Assembly: GCA_002172675.1 (NCBI GenBank) | Contig: NETF01000154.1 | Coordinates: forward strand, 1-61,954 | Direction: 5' to 3' | DNA length: 61,954 nucleotides | DNA from: an unicellular cyanobacterium SU3 | GTDB lineage: Bacteria > Cyanobacteriota > Cyanobacteriia > Cyanobacteriales > Microcystaceae | Part shown: positions 1 to 8,224 of the stretch, piece by piece | How the letters are laid out: each line of letters starts with the position of its first letter | Numbering within the stretch: the first letter of the stretch is position 1 | Made by a program: the position numbers and the translations under genes | Notes under the pieces: model-generated | Databases searched by the model: none | What the model was told of the DNA's origin: nothing | The model's input: the letters and a program-made list of their open reading frames with translations, nothing else

Positions 1-379
1 CGTTAGGTTTTTATTAGTTCTTGATTATTGTTCTCTAGTTTTGAAAGAGAACTAATGTAAACCCCCATCAAATAAGGGTTTTAGCTATCGCTTCTCATAT
101 CGACTTTTCTTGGTGCAAGATGTGAGTTTACCAATTGAGTCAAAGAGTTAACCTAACTTTAAATAAGCTTACAGATAATATTCCCACTGATGGCACAAAA
201 CATATCACCAGGGCAATCGCATTTAATTTTTGTTAAGCTCTATTGACAACTTAAGTTTAGTATGAATTGTTAAAATTGAGTTGGCGATTACTTTTTAAAG
301 GGATGGCCTTAGCCAAACTGACATGGGGGGCAATCTATAACAGTCCCAATAATCCATTAAAGAACGTAAACAATCAAAT
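1..379. other. Intergenic, no gene seen
   Basis: AT-rich stretch downstream of the RND permease gene. I see no open frame with a credible ribosome binding site. A GCAAGATGTGAG string near 113-124 resembles the end of the MITE-like element found at 7562-7785, but no second end is visible here. Confidence 0.4.
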
Positions 380-3300
380 CTAAACCTCTTGATAAGTCTG
401 TTTTTCCTGTTTTGATTTCTGTTCTTTGCCTCGTTTTTTCTTACCGCCTCGTTTAATAATTAGATAAACCGCAGGAACGAAATATAAAGCAAGTAGAGAA
501 GAACCACTAATTCCGCCAGTAATTGCAATTGCTAAGGGTCGCCAAAATGGTCCTCCGCTAACTAACAGGGGAATAAAGCCGGCAATGGTGGTAACAGTAG
601 TAGTAACAACGTGGCGGGTAGCTTTGACCACGACATTTTCTATAGCTTTGCGATCGCCTTCTCTAGCTTGGGGATGTTCATTAAGGGCTGAAAGTACGAT
701 TACCGTATCGTTAATGGCAATGCCCACTAAGCCCATCGTGCCGACAATTGCCATAAAGCCCAAAGGCGAACCAGCAACTTTAAGAGAAAATAGTGCTGTA
801 CCGATACAACCGATGGCAACTCCGCCAACAATTCCCGCCTGTCGAAAAGAACCGAGGGAGAGTACCAGAGCCGTTATCATAACGACTAGCAAGAGAGGCG
901 CGTATTGCGATAAATCGCCTCTGGCTGTACTACTTTCTTCTTGTTCTCCACCCCATTCATAGCGATAGCCTGGAGGTAGTTGAAAGTTTTCTGCTGCTAG
1001 TTTTTCTTGGAAATTAGCTAAAACAACAGAAGGTAAAACACCTGCAGTAATGTATCCTTGAACGGTATTGACTCGTTGTTCGTTATAACGAGAAATATTA
1101 GCTAGTTCGGGAACGAGATTAAATTCTCCTAAAGCTGATGTAGAACGAAAATCGTTATTTTCTGTACCGTTGGGACTTAAATTTAAAGAAGCAATCTTGC
1201 TGAGATCGGCACGTTCGGTATTACTAACTCTAACTCTGATAGGAAGGTTTTCTGTCGCTTCTAAGATTGAGCCTCCTATTGCACCTTCTAAATAAGATTC
1301 TAGCTGTTGGGCGATCGCAGTGTTGGTTAAACCAGCCTGTTGTGCTTGTTCTTCATCTACAGATAGACCCAATTTGGGTAACGCTTCGGTGAGGTCATCG
1401 CGGACGTGAATCACATCGGGGACGGTGGTTAAAATTTCTCTAGCTTCAATACCCAAGCGTCTCAATTCATTTAAGTCCGCACCAAAAATCCGCATTTCAA
1501 TCGGCGCATCGTAAGGGGGGCCTTGCTGTAGCTGTTTGACCAAAACACGGGCGGAGGGGAATTGTCCATCTAATTCATCTTGCAGGTCATGTACGATTGT
1601 GGCAACCTCTTTATCGGTGTTTAACTGCACCATTGCCTGAGCGTAATGGGATTGATTCTCTCGGTTGCCCGTAAAGTTATAGTAAAACTTGGGCGCACTT
1701 TCTCCCATAAACCAGTGGACATCTCGAACTTCGGGGTGTTCTAAGATAGTTTCTCTAGCTTGTTGCATTCTAGTTTCGGTTTCAGCGAGCGCAGTAGAAG
1801 AAGCAAACTCGACTTCAATTTGAAACTGATTGCGAGATACTAAAGGAAAGAATTGATTTTGCAGAGTCTCAGCAGCAATAAAACCAATTAAAGGAATACA
1901 AAAAGTAAGGGCGATCGCAAGCAAGGGTTTGGCCACAGCAAATCTTATTGATTTACGATAAGGATGAGCCAGTTTAGAAGAGTTAAAGCCCTCATTCCAC
2001 CAAGCACCAGGTTTTAGCAAGAAACTTTGAATCTTTTTCGCGACACCTTGAGATTGCTGTTCTCCACTTTCTAACTGTTCTGCTTTGCTTCGGCTTCTAG
2101 CTAACATCCGCGCTGCTAGAGAAGCAATCACAGTCAAAGATAATGCCAGAGAAGAAATTAACGCCATAATTACGCTAAGGGCGATCGAGCCGACAAATTC
2201 CCCCGCAGCACCAGGCAGTAAGACGATAGGTAAGAAAGTTAGAATTGTGGTGAGAGTGGAAGCAAAGAGGGGAACTTTGAGATAATTTACCGTTTTGGTT
2301 AGAGCTTTTAGTGGTTTTTCGCCGTGTTCGATCTCCATCTGGATTTCATCGACTACCACGATCGCATTATCGATCAGTAACCCCAAGGCAATAATTAACC
2401 CCGTTACCGACATTTGCTGAATGGGAATGTTTAAAACGGTCATCCAGCCAAAAACCATACAGGTAGTCAGGGGTAATGCCACGCCCACTACTAAAGCAGA
2501 ACGCCAACCCATCGAAACCAAGCTAACACCGACTACCAACAGCGCACCTACAAATAGGTTAGAAAGTAAAGTGCCAATGCGATCTTCTACATAATCACTC
2601 TGATCGAAGATTAGATTTAAACTAATTCCTTGTGGTAGAGTTGCTTCAAAATTAGCTATTTCTGCTTTAACTGACTCTGCCCACTGGTCGATTCTTAAAC
2701 CCGACTTCATCAACACGCCCACAGCGATCGCAGGTTTTCCACTAACTAAGGCTAAATCGGACGGTGGTAATTGAATACCGCGATTAACTTTAGCAATATC
2801 GCTCAAACGAGTAAACTGTCCCGAATTATTCTGGATTGGTATCTGACGAATGCGTTCGATAGTTTCCAGTTCGCTATCTACCTCAATAGCAATATTGGCG
2901 CGATCGCTACGGTATTGTCCTGCCGATACTTTAGCATCACTCAGGTTTACCTGTTGGGCTAATTCCTGGGGCGATAGTCCCACCGCTACGAGTTCGGCAG
3001 CATCAATTTCAACGGTAATCTCTTCATTCGGATCGCCAAAAAGCTCTACTTCTTCCGTACCGTCAACCCCTCGCATGGCCACTTCTAGCTGTTCTGCATA
3101 ACGTCTTAATATCGGATAATTAGGTTCGCCAGGTTGCTCCCAAGTCAGAGAGGCGATCGCGGTATACGCCTTAATTTTCGCTTCTTCGAGTTCAGGAACT
3201 CCCGCACCAGCAGGAAACAAAGCAGCAGCATCAGCCATTTCATCGCGAACTTTTGACCAAATGGGTTGGGCATTCTCTACTGCATCGACTAATTCAACGC

Positions 3301-3580
3301 TAACGGTAGAAAACCCGACACGGGAATCTGATTCTATGGTGTTAACCTCTTCAATTTCGGCAATTTCGCCTTCTAAAACTTCCGTCACCAGTGCTTCGAC
3401 TCGTTCCGCACTCGCCCCAGGAAAAGGAGTCAAAACCACCGCCGTTCGGGAAATTAATTCGGGGTCTTCCTGTCGGGGTAAGGTTTGATAGGAGAAGATT
3501 CCCCAGGCAAAAATTAGGATGAATGTGAGAATTAATAAACGGGTGTTTTTATAAAAAGATTTAATCATTTCATTTATCAT
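380..3580 (-). CDS. RND efflux permease (AcrB/HAE1-like)
   Basis: Inner-membrane proton-driven pump of the resistance-nodulation-division superfamily, 1066 residues, the usual family length. An N-terminal helix (about 13-32) precedes a periplasmic porter domain, then a helix bundle near 340-500 and a second half with the same plan. The fourth-helix region reads LGLLIDNAIVVVDEI and holds the acidic residues used in proton relay. The repeated-half architecture is complete and I see no frameshift. It lies in the same direction as the adaptor gene at 4123-5508 and a TetR gene, as in acrR-acrA-acrB sets; no outer-membrane channel gene is in the window. Two in-frame ATGs (3580 and 3568) are equally possible starts, neither with a strong Shine-Dalgarno. 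The substrate cannot be told from the sequence. Confidence 0.93.
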   Translation of the reverse strand: MINEMIKSFYKNTRLLILTFILIFAWGIFSYQTLPRQEDPELISRTAVVLTPFPGASAERVEALVTEVLEGEIAEIEEVNTIESDSRVGFSTVSVELVDAVENAQPIWSKVRDEMADAAALFPAGAGVPELEEAKIKAYTAIASLTWEQPGEPNYPILRRYAEQLEVAMRGVDGTEEVELFGDPNEEITVEIDAAELVAVGLSPQELAQQVNLSDAKVSAGQYRSDRANIAIEVDSELETIERIRQIPIQNNSGQFTRLSDIAKVNRGIQLPPSDLALVSGKPAIAVGVLMKSGLRIDQWAESVKAEIANFEATLPQGISLNLIFDQSDYVEDRIGTLLSNLFVGALLVVGVSLVSMGWRSALVVGVALPLTTCMVFGWMTVLNIPIQQMSVTGLIIALGLLIDNAIVVVDEIQMEIEHGEKPLKALTKTVNYLKVPLFASTLTTILTFLPIVLLPGAAGEFVGSIALSVIMALISSLALSLTVIASLAARMLARSRSKAEQLESGEQQSQGVAKKIQSFLLKPGAWWNEGFNSSKLAHPYRKSIRFAVAKPLLAIALTFCIPLIGFIAAETLQNQFFPLVSRNQFQIEVEFASSTALAETETRMQQARETILEHPEVRDVHWFMGESAPKFYYNFTGNRENQSHYAQAMVQLNTDKEVATIVHDLQDELDGQFPSARVLVKQLQQGPPYDAPIEMRIFGADLNELRRLGIEAREILTTVPDVIHVRDDLTEALPKLGLSVDEEQAQQAGLTNTAIAQQLESYLEGAIGGSILEATENLPIRVRVSNTERADLSKIASLNLSPNGTENNDFRSTSALGEFNLVPELANISRYNEQRVNTVQGYITAGVLPSVVLANFQEKLAAENFQLPPGYRYEWGGEQEESSTARGDLSQYAPLLLVVMITALVLSLGSFRQAGIVGGVAIGCIGTALFSLKVAGSPLGFMAIVGTMGLVGIAINDTVIVLSALNEHPQAREGDRKAIENVVVKATRHVVTTTVTTIAGFIPLLVSGGPFWRPLAIAITGGISGSSLLALYFVPAVYLIIKRGGKKKRGKEQKSKQEKQTYQEV

Positions 3581-3786
3581 TTAACATTTATCATTGAGCA
3601 ACGTGGGGTCGCTCGTCCGTTTGCTTCTGCAATGTCTGCACGGCTCAGTCACATTAGACTTAACTGAAACTTACTTCTCTTCGTTAAACTGATAGAGTAG
3701 ACTTAGCCATTTGAAAAATCATACTTTCAAAAAATAGTCTGCATCATTTTTTTACTTCAAGGAAATAAAGGAAATAAGGCAAAACT

Positions 3787-3990
3787 ATGATTGATACTAT
3801 TAGTGAAGAAAAGCAAAAGAGAATTGTTACCGCTCCTCAAGCAAATTTATATTCAAATTCGACCGCAACTAACATTCCTTCGACCGTAATCAGTGTTGAA
3901 TTAAATGAGAATGAAGAAGTTGAATGGGTTTGGACAACTTATCCTGACGGTCAAACAGTGGTAACAGGCTATAACATTGTTCAGAAATAG
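3787..3990 (+). CDS. Small hypothetical protein
   Basis: A 67-residue acidic protein on the strand opposite its neighbours, between the permease and the adaptor. A purine-rich AAGGAAATAAGG precedes the ATG at a plausible distance, which favours a real gene. No signal peptide or membrane segment is seen. The C-terminal half (EVEWVWTTYPDGQTVVTGYN) looks like a short beta meander. It ends two bases before the stop codon of the 31-codon frame on the other strand. I do not recognise the family and infer no function. Confidence 0.5.
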   Translation: MIDTISEEKQKRIVTAPQANLYSNSTATNIPSTVISVELNENEEVEWVWTTYPDGQTVVTGYNIVQK

Positions 3991-3991
3991 T

Positions 3992-4087
3992 TTAAGCAAA
4001 TGTGCCGTCAATAGATTGGTAATAGTAGGCGATCAATATTTGATTTCCTCCGATTGATGTGCTGGTTTTCAATAATTGTTTGGACAT
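3992..4087 (-). CDS. Putative 31-residue microprotein in the efflux operon
   Basis: Short frame beginning MSKQLLKTSTSIGG and ending YYYQSIDGTFA. It lies between adaptor and permease in the same direction and has a strong AAAGGAG six bases before the ATG, which is the main support. It begins 35 bases after the adaptor stop, so co-transcription is likely. The peptide is polar, without a helix long enough to span a membrane, and has a tyrosine cluster. It could be a translated leader, a small partner of the pump, or chance. The family is not recognised. Confidence 0.4.
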   Translation of the reverse strand: MSKQLLKTSTSIGGNQILIAYYYQSIDGTFA

Positions 4088-4122
4088 AACAAACTCCTTT
4101 TTCTCTTCTTGTGAATACTTGT

Positions 4123-5508
4123 TTAATGTTCACTGTTCACTGAAACCAGTTGTCCTGGTACTAATCTATGTGTGCCATTTGCCACAATCTCGTCCCCCGA
4201 TTGTAATGTACCTCTGACTAAAGCGCGATCGCCTTGTTGATGAATAATTTCTACAGCTTGTTGTTGTACCTGTTGCGTTCCGTCGTCGGACTGGATAACG
4301 ACATAGCAATTCCATAAGCCTCTAATCCCTTGGGTTAAGGCATCTGTGGGCAACCAAAAACCATCGGTATCGATTTCATTAACTAACTGCAATCTGACGG
4401 TTTGACCAGGGTTGATACGGGGTATGGCAGAGGGATCTAGTTTGAATACTACTGTCTGGGTACGAGTGTTTGAATTAACTTCAGGCAAAATAGAATCTAC
4501 CGTTGCTTGATATGTCTGTGAACCGAGTTTGAGATTCTGGGTACTGCCAATTGCTAATTTCTCAATTATCTGATTGGGCATTCCAATCCTGGCTTCGGGG
4601 GCTGCGTTTTCAATCAGGCGAATTACTGACTGGCCAGCATTGGCTACTGTTCCTTCGTCTAGTTCTCTGACGGCGACAATACCATCAAACGGTGCTTTGA
4701 GCGTACTTTTGTCAATGGTGACATCGATATCGGCAATACTAGCTATTAGCTGTTGTACTGTCGCTTCTTGAGCTGCAATTTGTTCGGGGCGCGTGCCGTT
4801 TTTGAGTTCTGTCAGGTTGCTTTTAGCTCGGTCTAACCGTGCTTGTAATACTCCTTCTCCAAAAGTAAATTCATCTAGTTCTTCTCTCGAAATTGCTCCT
4901 TCGTTATATAAAAATTCCCGTCTTTCTCTCTGCTTTTCCTGTAGTTTCAGCTGCTGTTCTATATCTCTTACTTCTGCTTTGGCTGCATCGATATCTTCTT
5001 GACGGGCTCCTCTTTTTAATTCTGCTAATTGTGCTTCGGCGCGAGCTTTTTCGGCTACTAGCTGTTGTCGTTGGGTTTGCAGGTTGCGAATATCTAATCT
5101 AGCTAACGGTTGCCCTGCCCTGATGCGATCGCCTTCTTCTACTAATACTGCCTCTATTTCACCACTGCGGGAGAAACCAATGTTACTGCTTCTGATAGCT
5201 GCGATTTCTCCTGTATAGGTGCGGGACACTTGATAGGAATTAACCGACTGAACCTCAATAGTTTCCACTGGTAAGGCTCGCTCCTGAGATTCTACAGGGG
5301 GATTATCGGAAGAGGAGGTTAGCATCGGTCGCGCGACAAAGAAGACTGACCCGATTGCCCCTAGACCAAGTAGTACACATAAATATTTGCTCCAGTTCCG
5401 TTTCTGGGAACGCTTCTCTTTGTGACCGCGATCAGGATTAGGATTATCGCGATACTCTGATGCGCCTTGGTGGTTGTTTTCTTGTGGTGATATTTGTTCG
5501 GCAGTCAT
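4123..5508 (-). CDS. RND periplasmic adaptor (HlyD/AcrA family)
   Basis: Membrane fusion protein of 461 residues that should bridge the permease at 380-3580 and an outer-membrane channel. A cytoplasmic basic stretch (30-40) is followed by one membrane anchor (about 42-65), a biotinyl-lipoyl half motif (IRAGQPLARLDIRNL), a long charged helical hairpin with coiled-coil character (about 135-245), the second lipoyl half (STLKAPFDGIVAVRELDEG) and beta-barrel domains. This order is diagnostic for the family. The ATG at 5508 is the first in frame. It is divergent from nothing and lies downstream of the tetR gene in the same direction with a 320-base gap that probably holds its own promoter. Confidence 0.92.
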   Translation of the reverse strand: MTAEQISPQENNHQGASEYRDNPNPDRGHKEKRSQKRNWSKYLCVLLGLGAIGSVFFVARPMLTSSSDNPPVESQERALPVETIEVQSVNSYQVSRTYTGEIAAIRSSNIGFSRSGEIEAVLVEEGDRIRAGQPLARLDIRNLQTQRQQLVAEKARAEAQLAELKRGARQEDIDAAKAEVRDIEQQLKLQEKQRERREFLYNEGAISREELDEFTFGEGVLQARLDRAKSNLTELKNGTRPEQIAAQEATVQQLIASIADIDVTIDKSTLKAPFDGIVAVRELDEGTVANAGQSVIRLIENAAPEARIGMPNQIIEKLAIGSTQNLKLGSQTYQATVDSILPEVNSNTRTQTVVFKLDPSAIPRINPGQTVRLQLVNEIDTDGFWLPTDALTQGIRGLWNCYVVIQSDDGTQQVQQQAVEIIHQQGDRALVRGTLQSGDEIVANGTHRLVPGQLVSVNSEH

Positions 5509-5531
5509 AAATTTAAACTATAAACTAAATC

Positions 5532-5543
5532 AAACGAACGTTT
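5532..5543. promoter_or_regulatory. Candidate TetR operator before the adaptor gene
   Basis: AAACGAACGTTT, an imperfect dyad (AAACG/CGTTT arms) 24 bases upstream of the adaptor start, in the gap between it and the TetR gene. A related AAACGTA string occurs near 5684. The position suits repression of the efflux operon by the adjacent TetR protein. The site is short and the assignment is an inference. Confidence 0.3.
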
Positions 5544-5831
5544 TAGAGCGAATCGTAACTCCGCTACTTGGACCATTAACTTATGTTAACGTGGTGGCTA
5601 ATTTTGTTTCTGTACAAAAATCAGAGGATTCTTAATAACTATAAATTTAAAATTTTGACTCTGATTCTTTAATCTTATTAAAACAAACGTATGAAAAATA
5701 GTCAACCTGTCTAACTTACCTGAGTTCGATATAAAATATTTTCTCCAATTCAGCCGTTTGTCATCGCTGAATTCTAGGCGTTGCTGAACTGACAGTTGCT
5801 CAGCAACGCCAATCCATGCACCATAAGCATT

Positions 5832-6455
5832 TTAAGACCGTAGACCAGAAGCCAAAAAACTTACTAACTTCGATGCCACTGCTTGAATATGTTCGGGAGA
5901 AGTATCTTGAATCAGTGCATTGGTTTTTTTTGCTTCGCTCAATGTTCGCACTAAGACAGCAATAACCAGATCGAGTTTCCAAGCTAGTTCGTTACGCGAA
6001 AAATCAGGAAGCGATCGCCCAAAAGCATCTAAAAAAGCTTTTTGATTGCCCCGAAACTCCTCTTCGGCAATCTCTCTAATCGAATCGGGTTCAACGCGGC
6101 AACGCCCCATAAATCTAGCGCAATAAGTGCTACGATCGCCACTATTAAGCACTATCTGCAAAGGAGGAGTAATAAATGCCTCTAAAATTTCTTCGACACT
6201 AGGATTATCATTTTCAGCTTCACACTGCGCTAGTTTCTCTAACTGCCCTTTAACGACTGATTTAGCTATTCGCTCTACTACGGCACGAAATAATTCTTCT
6301 TTTGAACCATAATGATAATTTACTGCCGATAGATTGACCTCAGCTTCACCAATAATATTACGCAAAGACGTACCAGCAAAGCCATTTTCAGCAAATAGCC
6401 GTTCGGCAACATTTAAAATTTTTTCTTTAGTATCATTGGAGGAGTGTAAAGTCAT
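5832..6455 (-). CDS. TetR family regulator of the efflux operon
   Basis: About 207 residues from the ATG at 6455; a TTG two codons upstream is a less likely start because GGAGGAGTG lies inside the coding region. The N-terminal helix-turn-helix (about 25-50) reads FAGTSLRNIIGEAEVNLSAVNYHYGS without gaps relative to the TetR pattern. The C-terminal part resembles the CerR-type ligand domain (FMGRCRVEPDSIREI). Located upstream of adaptor and permease in the same direction, it is the obvious local repressor. The ligand is unknown. Confidence 0.88.
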   Translation of the reverse strand: MTLHSSNDTKEKILNVAERLFAENGFAGTSLRNIIGEAEVNLSAVNYHYGSKEELFRAVVERIAKSVVKGQLEKLAQCEAENDNPSVEEILEAFITPPLQIVLNSGDRSTYCARFMGRCRVEPDSIREIAEEEFRGNQKAFLDAFGRSLPDFSRNELAWKLDLVIAVLVRTLSEAKKTNALIQDTSPEHIQAVASKLVSFLASGLRS

Positions 6456-6611
6456 ATTCAAACGATTGAAACAATTATATTTATAATAGACAATCTTTAC
6501 TCACATCTTACATCTAACGAGACAAAGTTCTAAACCATGTTCATAAAACCAGGGATTTAAGTAGTCGGACATAAGTAAATAGCACTGTATTAACTTATAT
6601 TACGAATTGAA

Positions 6612-6684
6612 GAGCGATCTCGAAGAGATCCGCTAGATTTCCGCTAGATTTCGTCCCTCTTCGAGTCCGAGTCCGCGGTGCGCT
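6612..6684. repeat. Dispersed repeat, copy A
   Basis: A 73-base GC-rich block running from GAGCGATCTCGAAGAGATCC to CCGAGTCCGCGGTGCGCT. A close copy lies at 26275-26341. It includes short self-complementary parts (ATCTCGAAGAGAT). It abuts a gene remnant, so it may have entered or replaced the 5' part of a gene. Confidence 0.6.
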
Positions 6685-6690
6685 AAAAAA

Positions 6691-6822
6691 AGTCAGCAAG
6701 ATGAATTAGATTGGGAAGCATTAAACAATAACACCATTATGATTACCCCCTCTCAAGCCGAGATTTTAGGGAATTTTTTCGGGGTAGATAAGACCTTGTT
6801 TCTTGAAAAAAAACGTAATTAA
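6691..6822 (+). pseudogene. Gene 3' remnant
   Basis: An open stretch of about 43 codons without its own start, reading SQQDELDWEALNNNTIMITP and then a QAEILGNFFGVDKTLF motif before the stop at 6820-6822. The composition looks protein-like, and the 5' side is cut by repeat copy A. I read it as the tail of a lost gene. The parent family is not recognised. Confidence 0.3.
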
Positions 6823-7091
6823 TACTGCGTTTACTTAGTTTCCATTAAAGCTTTAGATTTGTTAAGTATTTCTTCTATTTGTACCCAGTAACGACCCCTC
6901 ATTCATTTGGTGTATCTCTGATGCAGCATACGTTATCAGGTTTTGTCAAAGAGGAAGTTCAGATAGATAATAAATCGGTGAAAAATAGAAATTTAATAAA
7001 AATGAAAGCATGAATTTGTAAATGCTGAGATAGTCTCAATTGGTTAAAAGAGACTATCAATACTAAATGTTAGAAACTTTAGGGGACTTAG

Positions 7092-7205
7092 TTAGTTAGA
7101 TTCTGTTTTCTTTTCGTTAGCAAAATAAGCCCAAGTCCCTAATGTGGCAGCTAATAACCAGCCAAATACTAAGACTAAAACAACAGGTAAAAAATCAGTA
7201 GTCAT
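7092..7205 (-). CDS. Single-helix membrane microprotein, 37 residues
   Basis: Begins MTTDFLPVVLVLVFGWLLAA and ends TWAYFANEKKTESN. A strong Shine-Dalgarno (GGAGGC) sits seven to eight bases before the ATG. One hydrophobic helix (about 6-29) is followed by a charged tail, which predicts a short N-terminus and one membrane crossing. The size and form resemble small subunits of photosynthetic or respiratory complexes (Pet, Psb, Psa, Ndh or CydX classes), but I cannot match it to a named one. It stands alone: the flanks are repeats and remnants. Confidence 0.6.
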   Translation of the reverse strand: MTTDFLPVVLVLVFGWLLAATLGTWAYFANEKKTESN

Positions 7206-7561
7206 AATCGAGCCTCCGATAAGTCAAAACACTTATCAATCTTGGTTCATTCACAACCTAACAAGTCCTCAACAGCAATTGCAACATTTCTTAACAGATT
7301 AGCTAAATTGTTAGAACCTTTAATATTTTTCTCAGAAAACTGTTAATAATTCCTTAATCTTATCTAAAATAAGATTTAGCTATAAAAAGTATTTTTTGCT
7401 CTTTTTTCCTTTTTTTTAAGAAATATCTATCCATCGATTTTACTCAAACAAAAGACTCAAATTATGAGTTTTTTTATATCCTTCAACTCACAATTCATTT
7501 AGTCATGAAATGATAAAATAAGGAATTTATTAATTTAATTAGATTAGCCTCTATACGACTG

Positions 7562-7785
7562 ACATCTTGTATCAGTACATAAAAACTTAATAAGTATAAG
7601 AAAGTAATCAATGCGCGAATAAGTTAGCATCAAAAGGAAATACTATTGCCTGTTGCCTGTTGCCTCTCTTGATGCGCGTTCCCTTGCTAGGTCGGCGTTC
7701 CCTTGCGCCGTAAGACGGCGCGGGGTCGCATCGCTATTGCCTCTTGCCTTTTAAACTAGCTAGTTTAAGCGAAGTTACAAGATGT
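7562..7785. mobile_element. MITE-like element, copy 1 (with insertion)
   Basis: 224-base non-coding element bounded by a perfect 10-base terminal inverted repeat, ACATCTTGTA and TACAAGATGT. A second copy in the other orientation lies at 61597-61735 (139 bases). The flanks TCAGTACATAAAAACTTAAT and AACTAGCTAGTTTAAGCGAA are shared nearly base for base. This copy carries about 85 extra bases in the middle, including a GC-rich palindromic unit at 7691-7730. No transposase is encoded, so it is a non-autonomous element; the driving transposase is unknown. No clear target duplication is seen. Confidence 0.65.
7691..7730. repeat. GC-rich REP-like unit inside the MITE
   Basis: Contains GTTCCCTTGCGCC and GGCGCGGGGTC flanking a loop, an arrangement that recurs inverted at 37160-37202. 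It explains the length difference between the two MITE copies, so it or its neighbours probably inserted into this copy. Confidence 0.5.
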
Positions 7786-7811
7786 GAGTACGACGAGCGT
7801 ACACTCGAAGT

Positions 7812-7967
7812 ATGGCTATTCAAAATTCTAAGTTAAGACACTTAATTCGGCAAAAACCGAAGTGGAGTCACTTGCCGACTAAATCGGTTCGGGTTCCTGA
7901 ATGTTTTGTTGAGAAGATAACTGCTTATGCCCATAATTTAGACCGAAATGCCACTTCTCAATGGTAG
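7812..7967 (+). pseudogene. Short ORF or remnant (51 codons)
   Basis: Begins MAIQNSKLRHLIRQK and includes LPTKSVRVPECFVEKITAYA. The 'T+[SA]VRVPE' phrase is common at the N-terminus of uncharacterised cyanobacterial proteins. The frame stops at TAG 7965-7967 but continues open for about 20 codons beyond, so the stop may be a nonsense change in a longer gene. No good ribosome site is visible. Confidence 0.35.
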
Positions 7968-8224
7968 CTCAGATACCAACAAACGTTTAATAAAATGATC
8001 TCAGGAATTGAAAATGTCTCCACTTGAAAGGTTCTTTAGTGTTCATGAACAGGGCTATCGTGCATCTGTACTGATTATAGTTTAATGGCGGTGCGATCGC
8101 ATTCGCTAAAGCGAGATTGCTGATCTTTGCAACAGAACCCTCATTTGTTACCTCAACTCACATCAAATCATTGATCATCGCTCTTTCGAGAGATGTATAT
8201 TACTACCGATGCGTTTGCCCTGAA
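7968..8224. other. Intergenic, no gene seen
   Basis: Holds one HIP1 octamer near 8093 and no credible gene or terminator. It separates the remnants from the WD40 gene, which ends at 8225. Confidence 0.4.

Noticed and set aside
7955-8000. tRNA-like GGTAGCTCAG string
   Set aside because: There is no acceptor stem, anticodon arm or T-loop consensus in the following 80 bases.
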